A stretch of 57,433 nt of DNA from Saprospiraceae bacterium (lineage in GTDB: Bacteria > Bacteroidota > Bacteroidia > Chitinophagales > Saprospiraceae), in contig JALWRC010000061.1 in NCBI GenBank assembly GCA_027080725.1, positions 1-57,433 of the forward strand. Reading direction: 5' to 3'. Positions 20,270-28,934 of this stretch are shown piece by piece. Under the pieces are notes generated by a model. That model saw nothing but the letters and a program-made list of their open reading frames with translations, was not told where the DNA came from and searched no databases. Each line of letters opens with the position of its first letter. The first letter of the stretch is position 1. Made by a program: the position numbers and the translations under genes.

Positions 20270-21301
20270 TTACTTCTCCATCATGATGGTCCGAATGGTA
20301 TCGGGAGCATAAGTGTAGCCCCACTCCGGCCGGCCGATGTGATGGAGTAGAATCCCGAGAATCGTTTGGCCGGAATTCTTTTTGTCGTGCATCATGAATT
20401 GGAGGAGATACTCGACTTCTGCCGGAGAAAAAGAGGGAATGTTATAGTGTTTGTGTAACACACGCACGATGCTCTTGTATGCTTCTTCGGACAGAAAGCC
20501 CGAGGCATTTGCCAGTTTGCTTTCGTAATACATACCTATCGCGACAGCATCCCCGTGTGATACCGGGCGGCCTTCGTTCAGGCAATATGATTCTACTGCA
20601 TGACCGATGGTATGCCCAAAATTCAATATTTTTCGCAATCCCTTTTCTTCTGGATCGCTGGAGACGACTTCCCGTTTTATCTCAATAGCTCGCTTGATGA
20701 TATCCGGAGCGGTTATTCCGGAAATATCTTCCAATTGCTCTATGGCCTCCCATAGTGCGGTATCTCTAATGAGTGCTGCCTTGATGATCTCAGCAGCTCC
20801 ACTCCTTATTTGCTCTTCGGGTAAGGTCTTTAAAAATGCCGGTTCTATCCATACTCCTAACGGGAGCCGGATGACTCCAAGGAAGTTTTTGTATCCCAGG
20901 AAGTCAATACCGTTTTTCCCTCCAATCGCAGCATCTACCATGCCGAGTAGGGTAGTGGGAGCCTGGATATATCTGATGCCCCTCTTGTAAACAGATGCGA
21001 CAAATCCCCCCATGTCTGTTATCACTCCACCCCCCAAATTAATGAGTAACCCATTGCGATCGATATTCCATTGGACCATTTGCTGCCATATGGTTTGAGC
21101 GGTGTCGATATTTTTGTGTACTTCACCGGTAGGAACCTCTACATGATGAAATGGGGTTTCTATATGCTCTTTGAGCAATGGTAAGCAAAACCGGCTCGTA
21201 TGGGTATCAGTCAAAACGATGAGAGAGGAAGCCTCGTCCAAGAGTTGGTGGAGAGAGGAAGTGGAGTCCCCTTCAAATAGTGTATCTGAGAAGCTATTCA
21301 T
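20270..21301 (-). CDS. aroB: 3-Dehydroquinate synthase
   Basis: 343 residues. NAD-binding and active-site landmarks are present: NLGGGVITDMGGFVAS, YIQAPTTLLGMVDAAIGGKNGID, and the zinc ligands in SGAAEIIKAALI (Glu), NFGHTIGHAVES (His) and SHGDAVAIGM (His). It catalyses step two of the shikimate pathway, DAHP to 3-dehydroquinate, in the cytoplasm. Its ATG overlaps the stop of the ABM-domain gene by 4 bp, so it is translationally coupled and last in a three-gene minus-strand operon. Confidence 0.96.
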   Translation of the reverse strand: MNSFSDTLFEGDSTSSLHQLLDEASSLIVLTDTHTSRFCLPLLKEHIETPFHHVEVPTGEVHKNIDTAQTIWQQMVQWNIDRNGLLINLGGGVITDMGGFVASVYKRGIRYIQAPTTLLGMVDAAIGGKNGIDFLGYKNFLGVIRLPLGVWIEPAFLKTLPEEQIRSGAAEIIKAALIRDTALWEAIEQLEDISGITAPDIIKRAIEIKREVVSSDPEEKGLRKILNFGHTIGHAVESYCLNEGRPVSHGDAVAIGMYYESKLANASGFLSEEAYKSIVRVLHKHYNIPSFSPAEVEYLLQFMMHDKKNSGQTILGILLHHIGRPEWGYTYAPDTIRTIMMEK

Positions 21302-21603
21302 GGTTTGGATATTAGGTGGTCGATGTCTTCAAGACTCCAAGCTTCAGGACGTCGGTCAAACAATTGCTTCGTCCTTGTCCACACTGAAAGAAAAAGCTCT
21401 GATCGGCGATACCGCTGTAAGTCTTCCTCCGACTCCCAATGACTGTAAGTCATAAAGAGGGCAGGATCTGTAGTGTCGCGTAATACTTGCACTTGGATAC
21501 ATCCGGGAAACTGCCGGATTTTATCAATATTTTCATGCAAGATAAACAGAAACCGGTCGGTTTGATCCGGCCTAAAATGCATTTTTACAACACGTACAAT
21601 CAT
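21298..21603 (-). CDS. Antibiotic biosynthesis monooxygenase (ABM)-domain protein
   Basis: 101 residues, a complete single ABM ferredoxin-like domain: MIVRVVKMHFRPDQTDRF at the start, QFPGCIQVQVLRD, then FMTYSHWESEEDLQRYRRSE. Small ABM proteins are dimeric and include quinol monooxygenases, haem-degrading enzymes and many of unknown role. Haem-degrader residues cannot be assigned from the sequence alone. It overlaps aroB downstream by 4 bp and the SAM hydrolase upstream by 4 bp, so the three genes form a tightly coupled unit. Its job there is unknown. Confidence 0.8.
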   Translation of the reverse strand: MIVRVVKMHFRPDQTDRFLFILHENIDKIRQFPGCIQVQVLRDTTDPALFMTYSHWESEEDLQRYRRSELFLSVWTRTKQLFDRRPEAWSLEDIDHLISKP

Positions 21604-22361
21604 TCTTCAAACATTATTTGAATGGTTTCATCTTTATTTAATCCCAACTCTTCGGATGCATTGCCCATAATTGTTGCGATGACCATATTGCCATGCATAT
21701 TGAAAAGACTGATCGCTTCTCCTATGGTGCCATCAGAGTAAGAATTTGATATCCTGGTTATAGGGTCGGTATGCTTGAAGTAAATCTTGAAGGGTCTTCC
21801 CTGTCGTACCTTTCTGAAAAGATCTTTATCCAAATTGATGATAACATTGCCGTATTTGTCAATATGAATGACAGAGGCTCTTATTTGGTTTTGTTGGACA
21901 ATCGGGAGAATATTCAAGCGCGTGAGTAGCTTAGTAGGCTTAGGACATAGTTCTTCAAGTGGTGTACCACTCCGAATGTCCCGGATGATACCTGCGATGG
22001 CTGCAAAGGGTTTTACCTCTTTATCGTAAGGTAGCTCAAATATCTGATGGGGCGTATTTTGAATTACAAGAGAGAATAAGCCATTGTTAGGGCCAATATA
22101 ATACTGCTGATCAGCTTGGAAAACGATTAAAGATTGATTGGCTTCATGGTTTTTTACGTAGGCGATATGAAAAGTGCCTTTAGGGAATGTGTCTTTAATG
22201 TTTCGCAAAACCCATGCCGCTTCCACAATGTCATGGGACTCGATCTGATGTGTGATGTCGACGATTTGAAGGCCGGGATTGTTTGTCAGCAGGTTGCCCT
22301 TTAGTGCTCCAACATAGTAATCTTTCAGGCCAAAATCAGAAATAAGTGTAGCAATTGCCAT
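21600..22361 (-). CDS. S-adenosyl-L-methionine hydrolase (adenosine-forming), DUF62 family
   Basis: 253 residues. The N-terminus TLISDFGLKDYYVGALKG and DITHQIESHDIVEAAW match the SAM hydroxide adenosyltransferase / DUF62 family, which shares a fold with chlorinase and fluorinase but uses water, giving adenosine and methionine. The C-terminal beta-barrel (about 165-253) has the expected VIHIDKYGNVIINLDKDLF motif, typical of the hydrolase group. The halogenases' extra active-site loop is not evident. It is first in the operon with the ABM protein and aroB. Its physiological role is unclear; SAM turnover is inferred. Confidence 0.88.
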   Translation of the reverse strand: MAIATLISDFGLKDYYVGALKGNLLTNNPGLQIVDITHQIESHDIVEAAWVLRNIKDTFPKGTFHIAYVKNHEANQSLIVFQADQQYYIGPNNGLFSLVIQNTPHQIFELPYDKEVKPFAAIAGIIRDIRSGTPLEELCPKPTKLLTRLNILPIVQQNQIRASVIHIDKYGNVIINLDKDLFRKVRQGRPFKIYFKHTDPITRISNSYSDGTIGEAISLFNMHGNMVIATIMGNASEELGLNKDETIQIMFEE

Positions 22362-22692
22362 TTATTCTTACATGTTAAAGTTTAATAATCCAATCCGACA
22401 CCGCTCCATTGAAAAAAAAATATTTTCAGCGGGTTCGATTCTTTGTATTTAACTGTTTCCCGTATAAACATAACAACACATTGAGTGTTTCGTAAATAAG
22501 CGTCATAAACACGGTTGTCGAAGTGCACGATAACGATTTTTGTTTTCTTTTGCACTCTTGGTAGAGTCGATACGACCATACGTCTTATAGAGTATAAATA
22601 TGAGCGTATAGCGTCGTTTTGATTTCAAGCCCAAAGCTAATAAACCTTTTTTAATTAATGGGTTATTTATTATAATTAAATTTAATGTATAA
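22362..22692. other. Gene-free divergent intergenic region
   Basis: 331 bp between the divergent SAM hydrolase and PhoH genes. I see no ORF, tRNA or convincing terminator. It is AT-rich near the PhoH side; no complete TTG/TAnnTTTG pair was found on either strand. Confidence 0.5.
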
Positions 22693-23673
22693 TTGACAAA
22701 TAGCGAAATTGTATTAAAGATTGATGGGATAGACCTTTTGGAACTCTATGGACATCATGATAGTAAGTTGAATATGGTGCGCAGGGCATTCCCGCAGGTA
22801 GCCATTAATTATCGAGGGGAAAGATTGACTTTAAAAGGAGAAAAGAAGCATGCCCAACGAGCAAAGGCCAAGATGGAGGCCTTGCTGAAAGCTTTGCGCA
22901 GACACAATAAGCTGACTAAATATGACATCCAGGACATATTAAATAATGGTGCTCCACAAACGATATCCACTCCAAAGGGGACAGAAGTGATTTTGTTTGG
23001 AAAGGATGGACGACCAATATCCGCAAGGACACAAAACCAAAGAAGGCTAAAAGATTCTGTTGCGGAGAACGATGTAATCTTTGCAGTAGGTCCGGCCGGG
23101 ACAGGAAAGACCTACACAGCGGTAGCGCTGGCTGTCCGGGCATTGAAAGAACGGCAGGTGAAGAAGATTATCCTTACACGACCTGCTGTTGAAGCCGGCG
23201 AAAGCTTGGGTTTTTTGCCGGGAGACCTCAAAGAGAAAGTCGATCCTTACCTCACCCCATTGTACGATGCTTTGAATGATATGATTCCTCCTGAGAAGCT
23301 CAAGCATTTTATGGAGCAGCGAACGATTGAGGTGGCGCCCTTGGCCTTTATGCGCGGCAGGACTTTGGATGAAGCATTTGTTATTTTGGACGAGGCTCAG
23401 AATGCTACCGTCATGCAAATAAAAATGTTCTTGACGAGGTTAGGGCCCAAGGCCAAGTACGTTATTACAGGTGATCTCACCCAGGTCGATCTCCCTTTCA
23501 AGCAGCGCTCAGGTCTTAGAAAAGCAATGGATATTTTAAGTGGTATCCCGGGAATAGACGTGATCCGTATGAATGCGGATGACGTAGTGCGTCATCGTCT
23601 GGTGAAGGATATTATCCGGGTTTTTGGCGAAGACGCAGAGCGAGAAAGAATCAAAAGACAAGAGGAAGAATAG
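22693..23673 (+). CDS. phoH: PhoH family ATPase
   Basis: 326 residues with a probable TTG start at 22693; an in-frame stop lies directly upstream and no ATG precedes the conserved N-terminus. The N-terminal region (about 1-110) is a KH-like segment. The PhoH ATPase core follows: GPAGTGKTYTAVA (Walker A), LTRPAVEAGESLGFLPGDL, FVILDEAQNAT (Walker B) and YVITGDLTQVDLP. Such cytoplasmic ATPases are linked to RNA metabolism and phosphate or stress responses. It is convergent with the PorP/SprF gene, 19 bp apart. Confidence 0.92.
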   Translation: MTNSEIVLKIDGIDLLELYGHHDSKLNMVRRAFPQVAINYRGERLTLKGEKKHAQRAKAKMEALLKALRRHNKLTKYDIQDILNNGAPQTISTPKGTEVILFGKDGRPISARTQNQRRLKDSVAENDVIFAVGPAGTGKTYTAVALAVRALKERQVKKIILTRPAVEAGESLGFLPGDLKEKVDPYLTPLYDALNDMIPPEKLKHFMEQRTIEVAPLAFMRGRTLDEAFVILDEAQNATVMQIKMFLTRLGPKAKYVITGDLTQVDLPFKQRSGLRKAMDILSGIPGIDVIRMNADDVVRHRLVKDIIRVFGEDAERERIKRQEEE

Positions 23674-23692
23674 GGGAGAAGAGCATTTTTCG

Positions 23693-24799
23693 TCAGAAGG
23701 TAGGGCAATAGGTGAAGTCATTTTCATAGTTGCCGATGTAGGTGAGCGATAGTTCGAATGCTACCATTCCACCCACTCCTTTGAAGTAGTCGTGAAAAAG
23801 TTGGTCATAGCTAAAGCCTATTATGAGACCATTGAATTCTGTTCCGATCATAGCGGCCAACGATTTCATACCCCACCCGTCATCATTATTACCTCCTAAT
23901 AACCATGTTCCAAGATGTATGGCACTAATCTTTGAATCGTAAAATTGCCTGCGGATGGTTCCGCCAATGGAAAGCTCTGACACCGGACCTTGGGTCGAAG
24001 CCTTAAAGGAAGGGGAGTAGCGAATGCTTTGACGCTCGATATGCATCCCCGTGTATAGATGAAATCTCCGGAACAAATAGTTCTCTTTGGAGAACGGGAC
24101 GTTGTCGTTGATGATTTTGCTGTAGTAAGCGACCTGTGATTTTATCAGGTGATACCCGGATACCCCAATGTAAAATAACCGGTCAGCGCGCAATCTGGCC
24201 TTATACTGGAGGCCGAAGGCCAGCTCCGGATTGGCGAGGCTGTTGGGTGGCAAAATCTCCTGTGTTGCTTGATTGTATTTATTAATGCCATCAAATTGGT
24301 CCTCGAAGGTGAAGTTCTCATAGTTCACACCCCTTTGTCCTACACCAAATTGCAATCCCGCCTGAAGGATGGAGTTATTGTTTGCTGACAATGATTTGTG
24401 ATAGGAGGTGCTTAGGGAGATATGATTGACATGGGTCTGAAATGTGCTAAAGCGGTCCGAAAAAAATAATATCCCAAGACCAAAGCGGTCTTTTTCTCCG
24501 TTGATCTTAAATTTTGCATCGCCCCCGAAGGCATAGCTTTCTATGGGTGCTCCCAGGGCAGGACTCCACTGCTGCCGATTGATGAGACTGACGCGAAATC
24601 GCCCGGGCAAATCCCCGGTCATTGCAGGATTAATCAGTAACGGACTCGCCAAAGATTGGACAAAGCGAACCTCCTGTGCTTGAAGGGGGCCATTACCGTA
24701 ACATATCCAGCAAAATATGAAAAGAATGGTGAAAACGGAATGGTGAAAACCATATTGTTCTTCTCTTTTATCTGTAAAGTCGCTATGTAAATTATTCAT
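23693..24799 (-). CDS. PorP/SprF family type IX secretion system membrane protein
   Basis: 368 residues: a signal peptide after a short charged lead (hydrophobic stretch about 22-40, ending LQAQ), then the PorP/SprF beta-barrel. Family features are RFVQSLASPLLINPAMTGD, an R-x-Q-W motif (NRQQWSPALGAPIESYAFGGD), SYHKSL and a C-terminal FELSLTYIGN. PorP/SprF proteins help gliding adhesins or PG-linked partners to the surface and are often paired with a T9SS cargo gene. Here no large adhesin is next to it, so the partner must lie elsewhere. Transcribed separately from the CBS-like gene upstream. Confidence 0.88.
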   Translation of the reverse strand: MNNLHSDFTDKREEQYGFHHSVFTILFIFCWICYGNGPLQAQEVRFVQSLASPLLINPAMTGDLPGRFRVSLINRQQWSPALGAPIESYAFGGDAKFKINGEKDRFGLGILFFSDRFSTFQTHVNHISLSTSYHKSLSANNNSILQAGLQFGVGQRGVNYENFTFEDQFDGINKYNQATQEILPPNSLANPELAFGLQYKARLRADRLFYIGVSGYHLIKSQVAYYSKIINDNVPFSKENYLFRRFHLYTGMHIERQSIRYSPSFKASTQGPVSELSIGGTIRRQFYDSKISAIHLGTWLLGGNNDDGWGMKSLAAMIGTEFNGLIIGFSYDQLFHDYFKGVGGMVAFELSLTYIGNYENDFTYCPTF

Positions 24800-24931
24800 A
24801 GTTGTTTTTTATTAAACGGATATATCCGGTGTCACCTCTTTTATAAACGGAATGCTCCATTTTTCATTGTAAAGCAGATAACAAAACTGCAAACAGCTAA
24901 TAAACCCTTCATCCGGCTTTGATATTGTCGT

Positions 24932-25912
24932 TTAATCCAAAAAACCTTGCTCGCGCATCCAATCATCATTAAATAGTTTGCCTACATATCTACTGCCGTG
25001 ATCGTGAAATATAACCACCACGACATCCTTCTCAGTGAGCTGCTCTTTCATCTGACGCAATCCGGCCAAAGCAGAACCCGCCGAATACCCCAAGAGTAGT
25101 CCTTCTTTTCTGGCGAGTTCCCGCGTCGCCAATGCGGCATCTTTATCCGATACCTTTTCGAAATGATCGATGAGTGAAAAGTCTACATTTTTGGGTAAAA
25201 TGTCCTCCCCAATTCCCTCAGTAATATAGGGATATATCTCCGACTCATCAAAAATGCCGGTCTCATGGTACTTTTTAAACACCGACCCATAGGTGTCAAT
25301 TCCCCATATTTTGATATCCGGATTTTGTTCTTTAAGGTATTTTGCAGTTCCACTGACCGTGCCACCGGTACCTACACCTACGACGAGATGGGTGATTTTG
25401 CCATCGGTTTGTGTCCATATCTCTGGGCCGGTAGAGAGGTAGTGTGCCTTTGGGTTGGAGGGGTTGTCATATTGATTGCACCAAAAGGAGTTGGGGATTT
25501 CTTTGTTGAGCTTCTCTGCTACGGAATAATAAGAGCGTGGATCGTCCGCAGATACAGCAGTAGGGCAGACGATGACTTCCGCACCAAGTGCTTTGAGAAT
25601 ATCCATTTTTTCCTTGGACTGCTTGTCCGTCGTGGTGAAAATACATTTATAACCTTCGACGGCGGCGATAAGCGCGAGCCCCATGCCGGTGTTGCCGGAA
25701 GTGCACTCAATGATGGTGCCTCCCGGCTTTAGCTTGCCGGCCTTTTCGGCATCTCGAATCATCTGCACGGCCATACGATCCTTAATAGAATTGCCGGGGT
25801 TGAAGGTCTCCACCTTGCCAAGTACCAAAGACGGAATATCCGAAACCGTCCTGTTTAGTCGGACGAGCGGAGTATTCCCAATCGTCTCTAATATATTACT
25901 CTTGCTGTCCAT
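24932..25912 (-). CDS. PLP-dependent cysteine synthase / cystathionine beta-synthase-like enzyme
   Basis: 326 residues, fold-type II PLP enzyme. The PLP lysine is K44 in NPGNSIKDRMA; SGNTGMGLAL binds the substrate carboxylate; VGTGGTVSGTAKYL binds the PLP phosphate. The C-terminal EGLLLGYSAGSALAGLRQM segment resembles cystathionine beta-synthase more than CysK. The C-terminal CBS regulatory domains of eukaryotic CBS are absent. The reaction (O-acetylserine sulfhydrylation or cystathionine synthesis) cannot be settled from sequence. A -7-like TAGCTTTG lies at 25936-25929, leaving a very short leader. Confidence 0.88.
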   Translation of the reverse strand: MDSKSNILETIGNTPLVRLNRTVSDIPSLVLGKVETFNPGNSIKDRMAVQMIRDAEKAGKLKPGGTIIECTSGNTGMGLALIAAVEGYKCIFTTTDKQSKEKMDILKALGAEVIVCPTAVSADDPRSYYSVAEKLNKEIPNSFWCNQYDNPSNPKAHYLSTGPEIWTQTDGKITHLVVGVGTGGTVSGTAKYLKEQNPDIKIWGIDTYGSVFKKYHETGIFDESEIYPYITEGIGEDILPKNVDFSLIDHFEKVSDKDAALATRELARKEGLLLGYSAGSALAGLRQMKEQLTEKDVVVVIFHDHGSRYVGKLFNDDWMREQGFLD

Positions 25913-25961
25913 ATCTGCAATTTGGGCGCAAAGCTACAAATACTCATGGACTTTTAGTGAA

Positions 25962-25979
25962 ACACCTGTTGAAAGGTGT
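25962..25979. terminator. Small hairpin between the LysM and CBS-like genes
   Basis: ACACCT (25962-25967) pairs with AGGTGT (25974-25979). It lies just after the LysM stop on the minus strand and could act as a weak terminator; there is no long T-tract. Confidence 0.35.
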
Positions 25980-25992
25980 ATAGCACGCTACA

Positions 25993-26865
25993 TTATTTGT
26001 AATAAGACACCTTGACATAAAATCGAGGGTCTATCACCCCCAAATCATTGGCGACCTGAGAAGATACCACCAAGTCTATGTCCGGTGGATAGGTGCCCGG
26101 GAGAATGGAGCCTACGACTTTTGCTTTGACAGAGATATCCATGTTAGGATTGTACAGTTGGATGATTGTGCCCGGAGTGATGTATTTATGAATCACAAAG
26201 AGACCGGATTGGTCCGAAGATTTGTTCCAAAATGCCAGGTTTTTGTCTTGGGTAAATACGAGGTCTTTGCTTACAAATCCGGAATCAAGTGAGCGCTGCT
26301 CACGGGATTTCGCCGCGTTAATCGCGCGCTCTTCAGAGCGTTTGAAAGGGCTAATTCCCATGATATTCATCCACCCGATATGGAGAAGTTGTCCCGGATG
26401 TAAGTTGTCAGAACGCAATCCCGGATTGACTTCTGTGAGATAAGCGACGCTGCTATTCAATGTACGGCGAGCGATGCCGTAAAGTGTTTCACCCGGACGT
26501 ACTCTGTAATAGCAACGGGCGTAGCCGGAAGAGTCCGCATCTAGCGGCAATGGGACAATGGCACCGGGAGGAATCGGGATTTGAAGGATGGCGCCTGTTG
26601 CGATGTTGGCTCCTATGAGCTGAGGGTTAAATGCATATATTTGCTCCAAATTGATACCGTAGTATTTGGCGATGGAGAAAAGGGTCTGTTTCGGCCGGAT
26701 GATATGCTTATATAAGAGCGCATCATCCGATCGATGCAACAAGATGGAGTCGTCCCGGTGAATATATGGAAAAGGAGCTGCGTGAAAAGTTGTCGTAGTC
26801 TCCTGACAATAACTACTTTTGACCATCGTAAGAATACTAAAAACAAGAAGAATGTATTTTTGCAT
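25993..26865 (-). CDS. Secreted LysM-domain protein
   Basis: 290 residues. Signal peptide about 1-20 (ending SSYCQ). First LysM at about 53-98 (IIRPKQTLFSIAKYYGINLEQIYAFNP) and second at about 120-164 (RVRPGETLYGIARR...VNPGL). The C-terminal part (about 205-290) resembles the RlpA-like double-psi barrel seen in Bacteroidota LysM proteins (FVIHKYITPGTIIQLYNP...VVGSILPG). It is likely periplasmic and peptidoglycan-binding. A -7-like TATCTTTG at 26896-26889 precedes the start. It is divergent from kdsB, with 82 bp between them. Confidence 0.85.
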   Translation of the reverse strand: MQKYILLVFSILTMVKSSYCQETTTTFHAAPFPYIHRDDSILLHRSDDALLYKHIIRPKQTLFSIAKYYGINLEQIYAFNPQLIGANIATGAILQIPIPPGAIVPLPLDADSSGYARCYYRVRPGETLYGIARRTLNSSVAYLTEVNPGLRSDNLHPGQLLHIGWMNIMGISPFKRSEERAINAAKSREQRSLDSGFVSKDLVFTQDKNLAFWNKSSDQSGLFVIHKYITPGTIIQLYNPNMDISVKAKVVGSILPGTYPPDIDLVVSSQVANDLGVIDPRFYVKVSYYK

Positions 26866-26947
26866 AATAATGGGTCTTTATAGAGGCACAAAGATACACA
26901 TTAAGATTTATTATAAAGCGTTATTAACTAAAATTTAATACTTTATT

Positions 26948-27700
26948 TTGAAGAAACCGTCTAATATCATTGGTGTTATACCCGCTCGGTATGCCTCTTC
27001 CCGCTTTCCCGGTAAGCTATTGGCCGATTTGGAGGGGCTGTCCGTTTTGCAGAGGGTTTACCAACAGGCCATGGCTGCCGGCCGCCTTGCAGGGGTGTAT
27101 ATCGCTACCGATGATCAACGCATTTATGAGCATGCTGCTTCTTTTGGGGCGAAGGTGTTTATGACATCTCCGGATATTGATAACGGGACGAAACGCTGTC
27201 ATGCGGCCCTCGCACAGATAAGTGAACTGGCGGTGCATGGGGTGATTAATATCCAGGGGGATGAGCCTTTCATCCGGCCGGACGAAATTGATGCTATGGC
27301 CGATGCCCTTCGACAGGCAGGAGGGCAAATCGTCACCCTTGCTACCAGGATTACAGACAGGGCTGTATTCGAAGATCCCCACACGGTCAAGCTCGTCAAG
27401 AATCGAATGGACAGGGCTATGTACTTTAGCCGTCAGCCTATACCACATATAGGGGGTAGCTTAACAGGAGAAGTGGAACTTTGGGCGCATATCGGTATGT
27501 ACGGATTTAGGATAGAGGTGCTGCATGAAATTGTCGAACTCCCGGCTTCGGCTTTAGAGCAATTGGAAAATCTCGAGCAGCTCCGTTGGCTTGAAAACGG
27601 GTATCACATCCGGGTGATTCAGACTACACATGAACACATAGGGATAGATACACCTGAAGACTTGGTTCGCGCCCGGCAGATAATGCGTGAGTCATTGTAG
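26948..27700 (+). CDS. kdsB: 3-Deoxy-manno-octulosonate cytidylyltransferase
   Basis: 250 residues with a TTG start at 26948 (a stop occurs four codons upstream and no ATG fits). The start matches the nucleotidyltransferase signature IIGVIPARYASSRFPGKLLA. Further motifs: TDDQRIYEHAASFGA, GVINIQGDEPFI (metal-binding Asp), VKLVKNRMDRAMYFSRQPIP and a terminal GIDTPEDLVRAR. It activates Kdo as CMP-Kdo for lipopolysaccharide inner-core synthesis, which agrees with a Gram-negative cell. Nothing suggests an operon; thyA follows after about 200 bp. Confidence 0.96.
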   Translation: MKKPSNIIGVIPARYASSRFPGKLLADLEGLSVLQRVYQQAMAAGRLAGVYIATDDQRIYEHAASFGAKVFMTSPDIDNGTKRCHAALAQISELAVHGVINIQGDEPFIRPDEIDAMADALRQAGGQIVTLATRITDRAVFEDPHTVKLVKNRMDRAMYFSRQPIPHIGGSLTGEVELWAHIGMYGFRIEVLHEIVELPASALEQLENLEQLRWLENGYHIRVIQTTHEHIGIDTPEDLVRARQIMRESL

Positions 27701-27741
27701 TATTTGAATAGAATCTGATTACTGCAGAAGTAGTGTTTGTT

Positions 27742-27769
27742 GGTATGAAATGGTCGACCATTTCATACC
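27742..27769. repeat. Perfect 28-bp palindrome built from the dispersed TATGAAATGG motif
   Basis: The half-site GGTATGAAATGGTC is followed directly by its exact reverse complement, centred on TCGA between positions 27755 and 27756. It lies in the kdsB-thyA intergenic region. The same half-site core occurs at seven other places in the window. Confidence 0.85.
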
Positions 27770-27897
27770 TGAGAAAAACACTCCGGGAGGAAATAAATCC
27801 CGGTAAATCGAGGTATTTGACGGGCATTGTGAAAACAGAGGGAAAAATATTAGCAGAATACGTATTTAATTAAGTTTAATATGTTACTTTTGCGCCC

Positions 27898-28809
27898 ATG
27901 AAGACTTATCTGGATTTGCTTCAACATATTTTGGATAATGGGGTCGCCAAGGAAGACCGGACCGGGACCGGGACCATCAGTGTATTCGGGTATCAGATGC
28001 GGTTTGATCTCTCCAAGGGATTTCCTCTTCTCACGACAAAAAAAGTCTATCTCAAAGGGATTATTCACGAGTTATTGTGGTTTATCAAAGGAGACACCAA
28101 TATCCGGTATCTGGTGCAAAACAATGTTCACATATGGGACGAATGGCCCTTTCAATCCTATCTGGAGGCCACCGGACAAGCCACACAGTTTGAGAAATAT
28201 ACACCTGAATGGAAAGCAAAAAAGAAGGAATTTGTCCAACGCATCATTGATGACGAGGCATTCGCTTCGAAATGGGGAGACTTGGGGCCGGTATATGGCA
28301 AGCAATGGAGGAACTGGGAAGCGCGTGACAGGCGGCATATGGATCAGTTGGCAGAGGCTATATCTGCGATTAAGAATAATCCCTCTTCCAGAAGGATACT
28401 AGTCAGTGCGTGGAACGTGGGAGAGTTAGGCCAAATGGCGTTAATGCCCTGTCATTTGCTCTTTCAGTTTTATGTCGCCGATGGCAAGCTATCATGTCAG
28501 TTATATCAACGCTCAGCGGATGTTTTTCTTGGAGTTCCCTTTAATATTGCGTCTTATGCATTGTTGACGATGATGGTGGCACAAGTTTGTGGATTGGAGG
28601 TAGGAGAATTTGTACATACCTTGGGGGATGCCCATTTGTACAGCAATCATATCGAGCAGGCCAAGTTGCAGTTGAGCCGGGCGCCCCGTAGATTACCGAA
28701 CATGATTTTATCCGATCAGGTGACCGACATTGAGGCATTTAAGTATGAAGATTTTGCATTGGAGAATTACCACCCGCATCCGGCCATAAAAGCAATGGTT
28801 GCGGTTTGA
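27898..28809 (+). CDS. thyA: Thymidylate synthase
   Basis: 303 residues. It includes [44 protein letters not shown], the catalytic cysteine in [12 protein letters not shown], and [18 protein letters not shown] followed by [10 protein letters not shown]. It converts dUMP and methylene-THF to dTMP and dihydrofolate. It is longer than E. coli ThyA (264 aa), with an insertion of about 40-50 residues around positions 90-130. A TACTTTTG element (27885-27892) ends only 5 bp before the ATG, so the mRNA may be nearly leaderless. Confidence 0.97.
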   Translation: MKTYLDLLQHILDNGVAKEDRTGTGTISVFGYQMRFDLSKGFPLLTTKKVYLKGIIHELLWFIKGDTNIRYLVQNNVHIWDEWPFQSYLEATGQATQFEKYTPEWKAKKKEFVQRIIDDEAFASKWGDLGPVYGKQWRNWEARDRRHMDQLAEAISAIKNNPSSRRILVSAWNVGELGQMALMPCHLLFQFYVADGKLSCQLYQRSADVFLGVPFNIASYALLTMMVAQVCGLEVGEFVHTLGDAHLYSNHIEQAKLQLSRAPRRLPNMILSDQVTDIEAFKYEDFALENYHPHPAIKAMVAV

Positions 28810-28874
28810 AATAGTTGCATCAAATAATTTGATATAGTTATTGTTGAAAAAATTTTAAAATATTAAGATTTTGT

Positions 28875-28882
28875 TAATTTTG
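28875..28882 (+). promoter_or_regulatory. -7 element ahead of the act operon
   Basis: TAATTTTG matches TAnnTTTG and precedes actA by 52 bp. The nearest TTG upstream (28844-28846) is too far for ideal spacing. Confidence 0.4.
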
Positions 28883-28934
28883 CGTCTTAAAATAGGACCA
28901 ACAAGACAAATTACCATCTAAATATCCATTCGTA

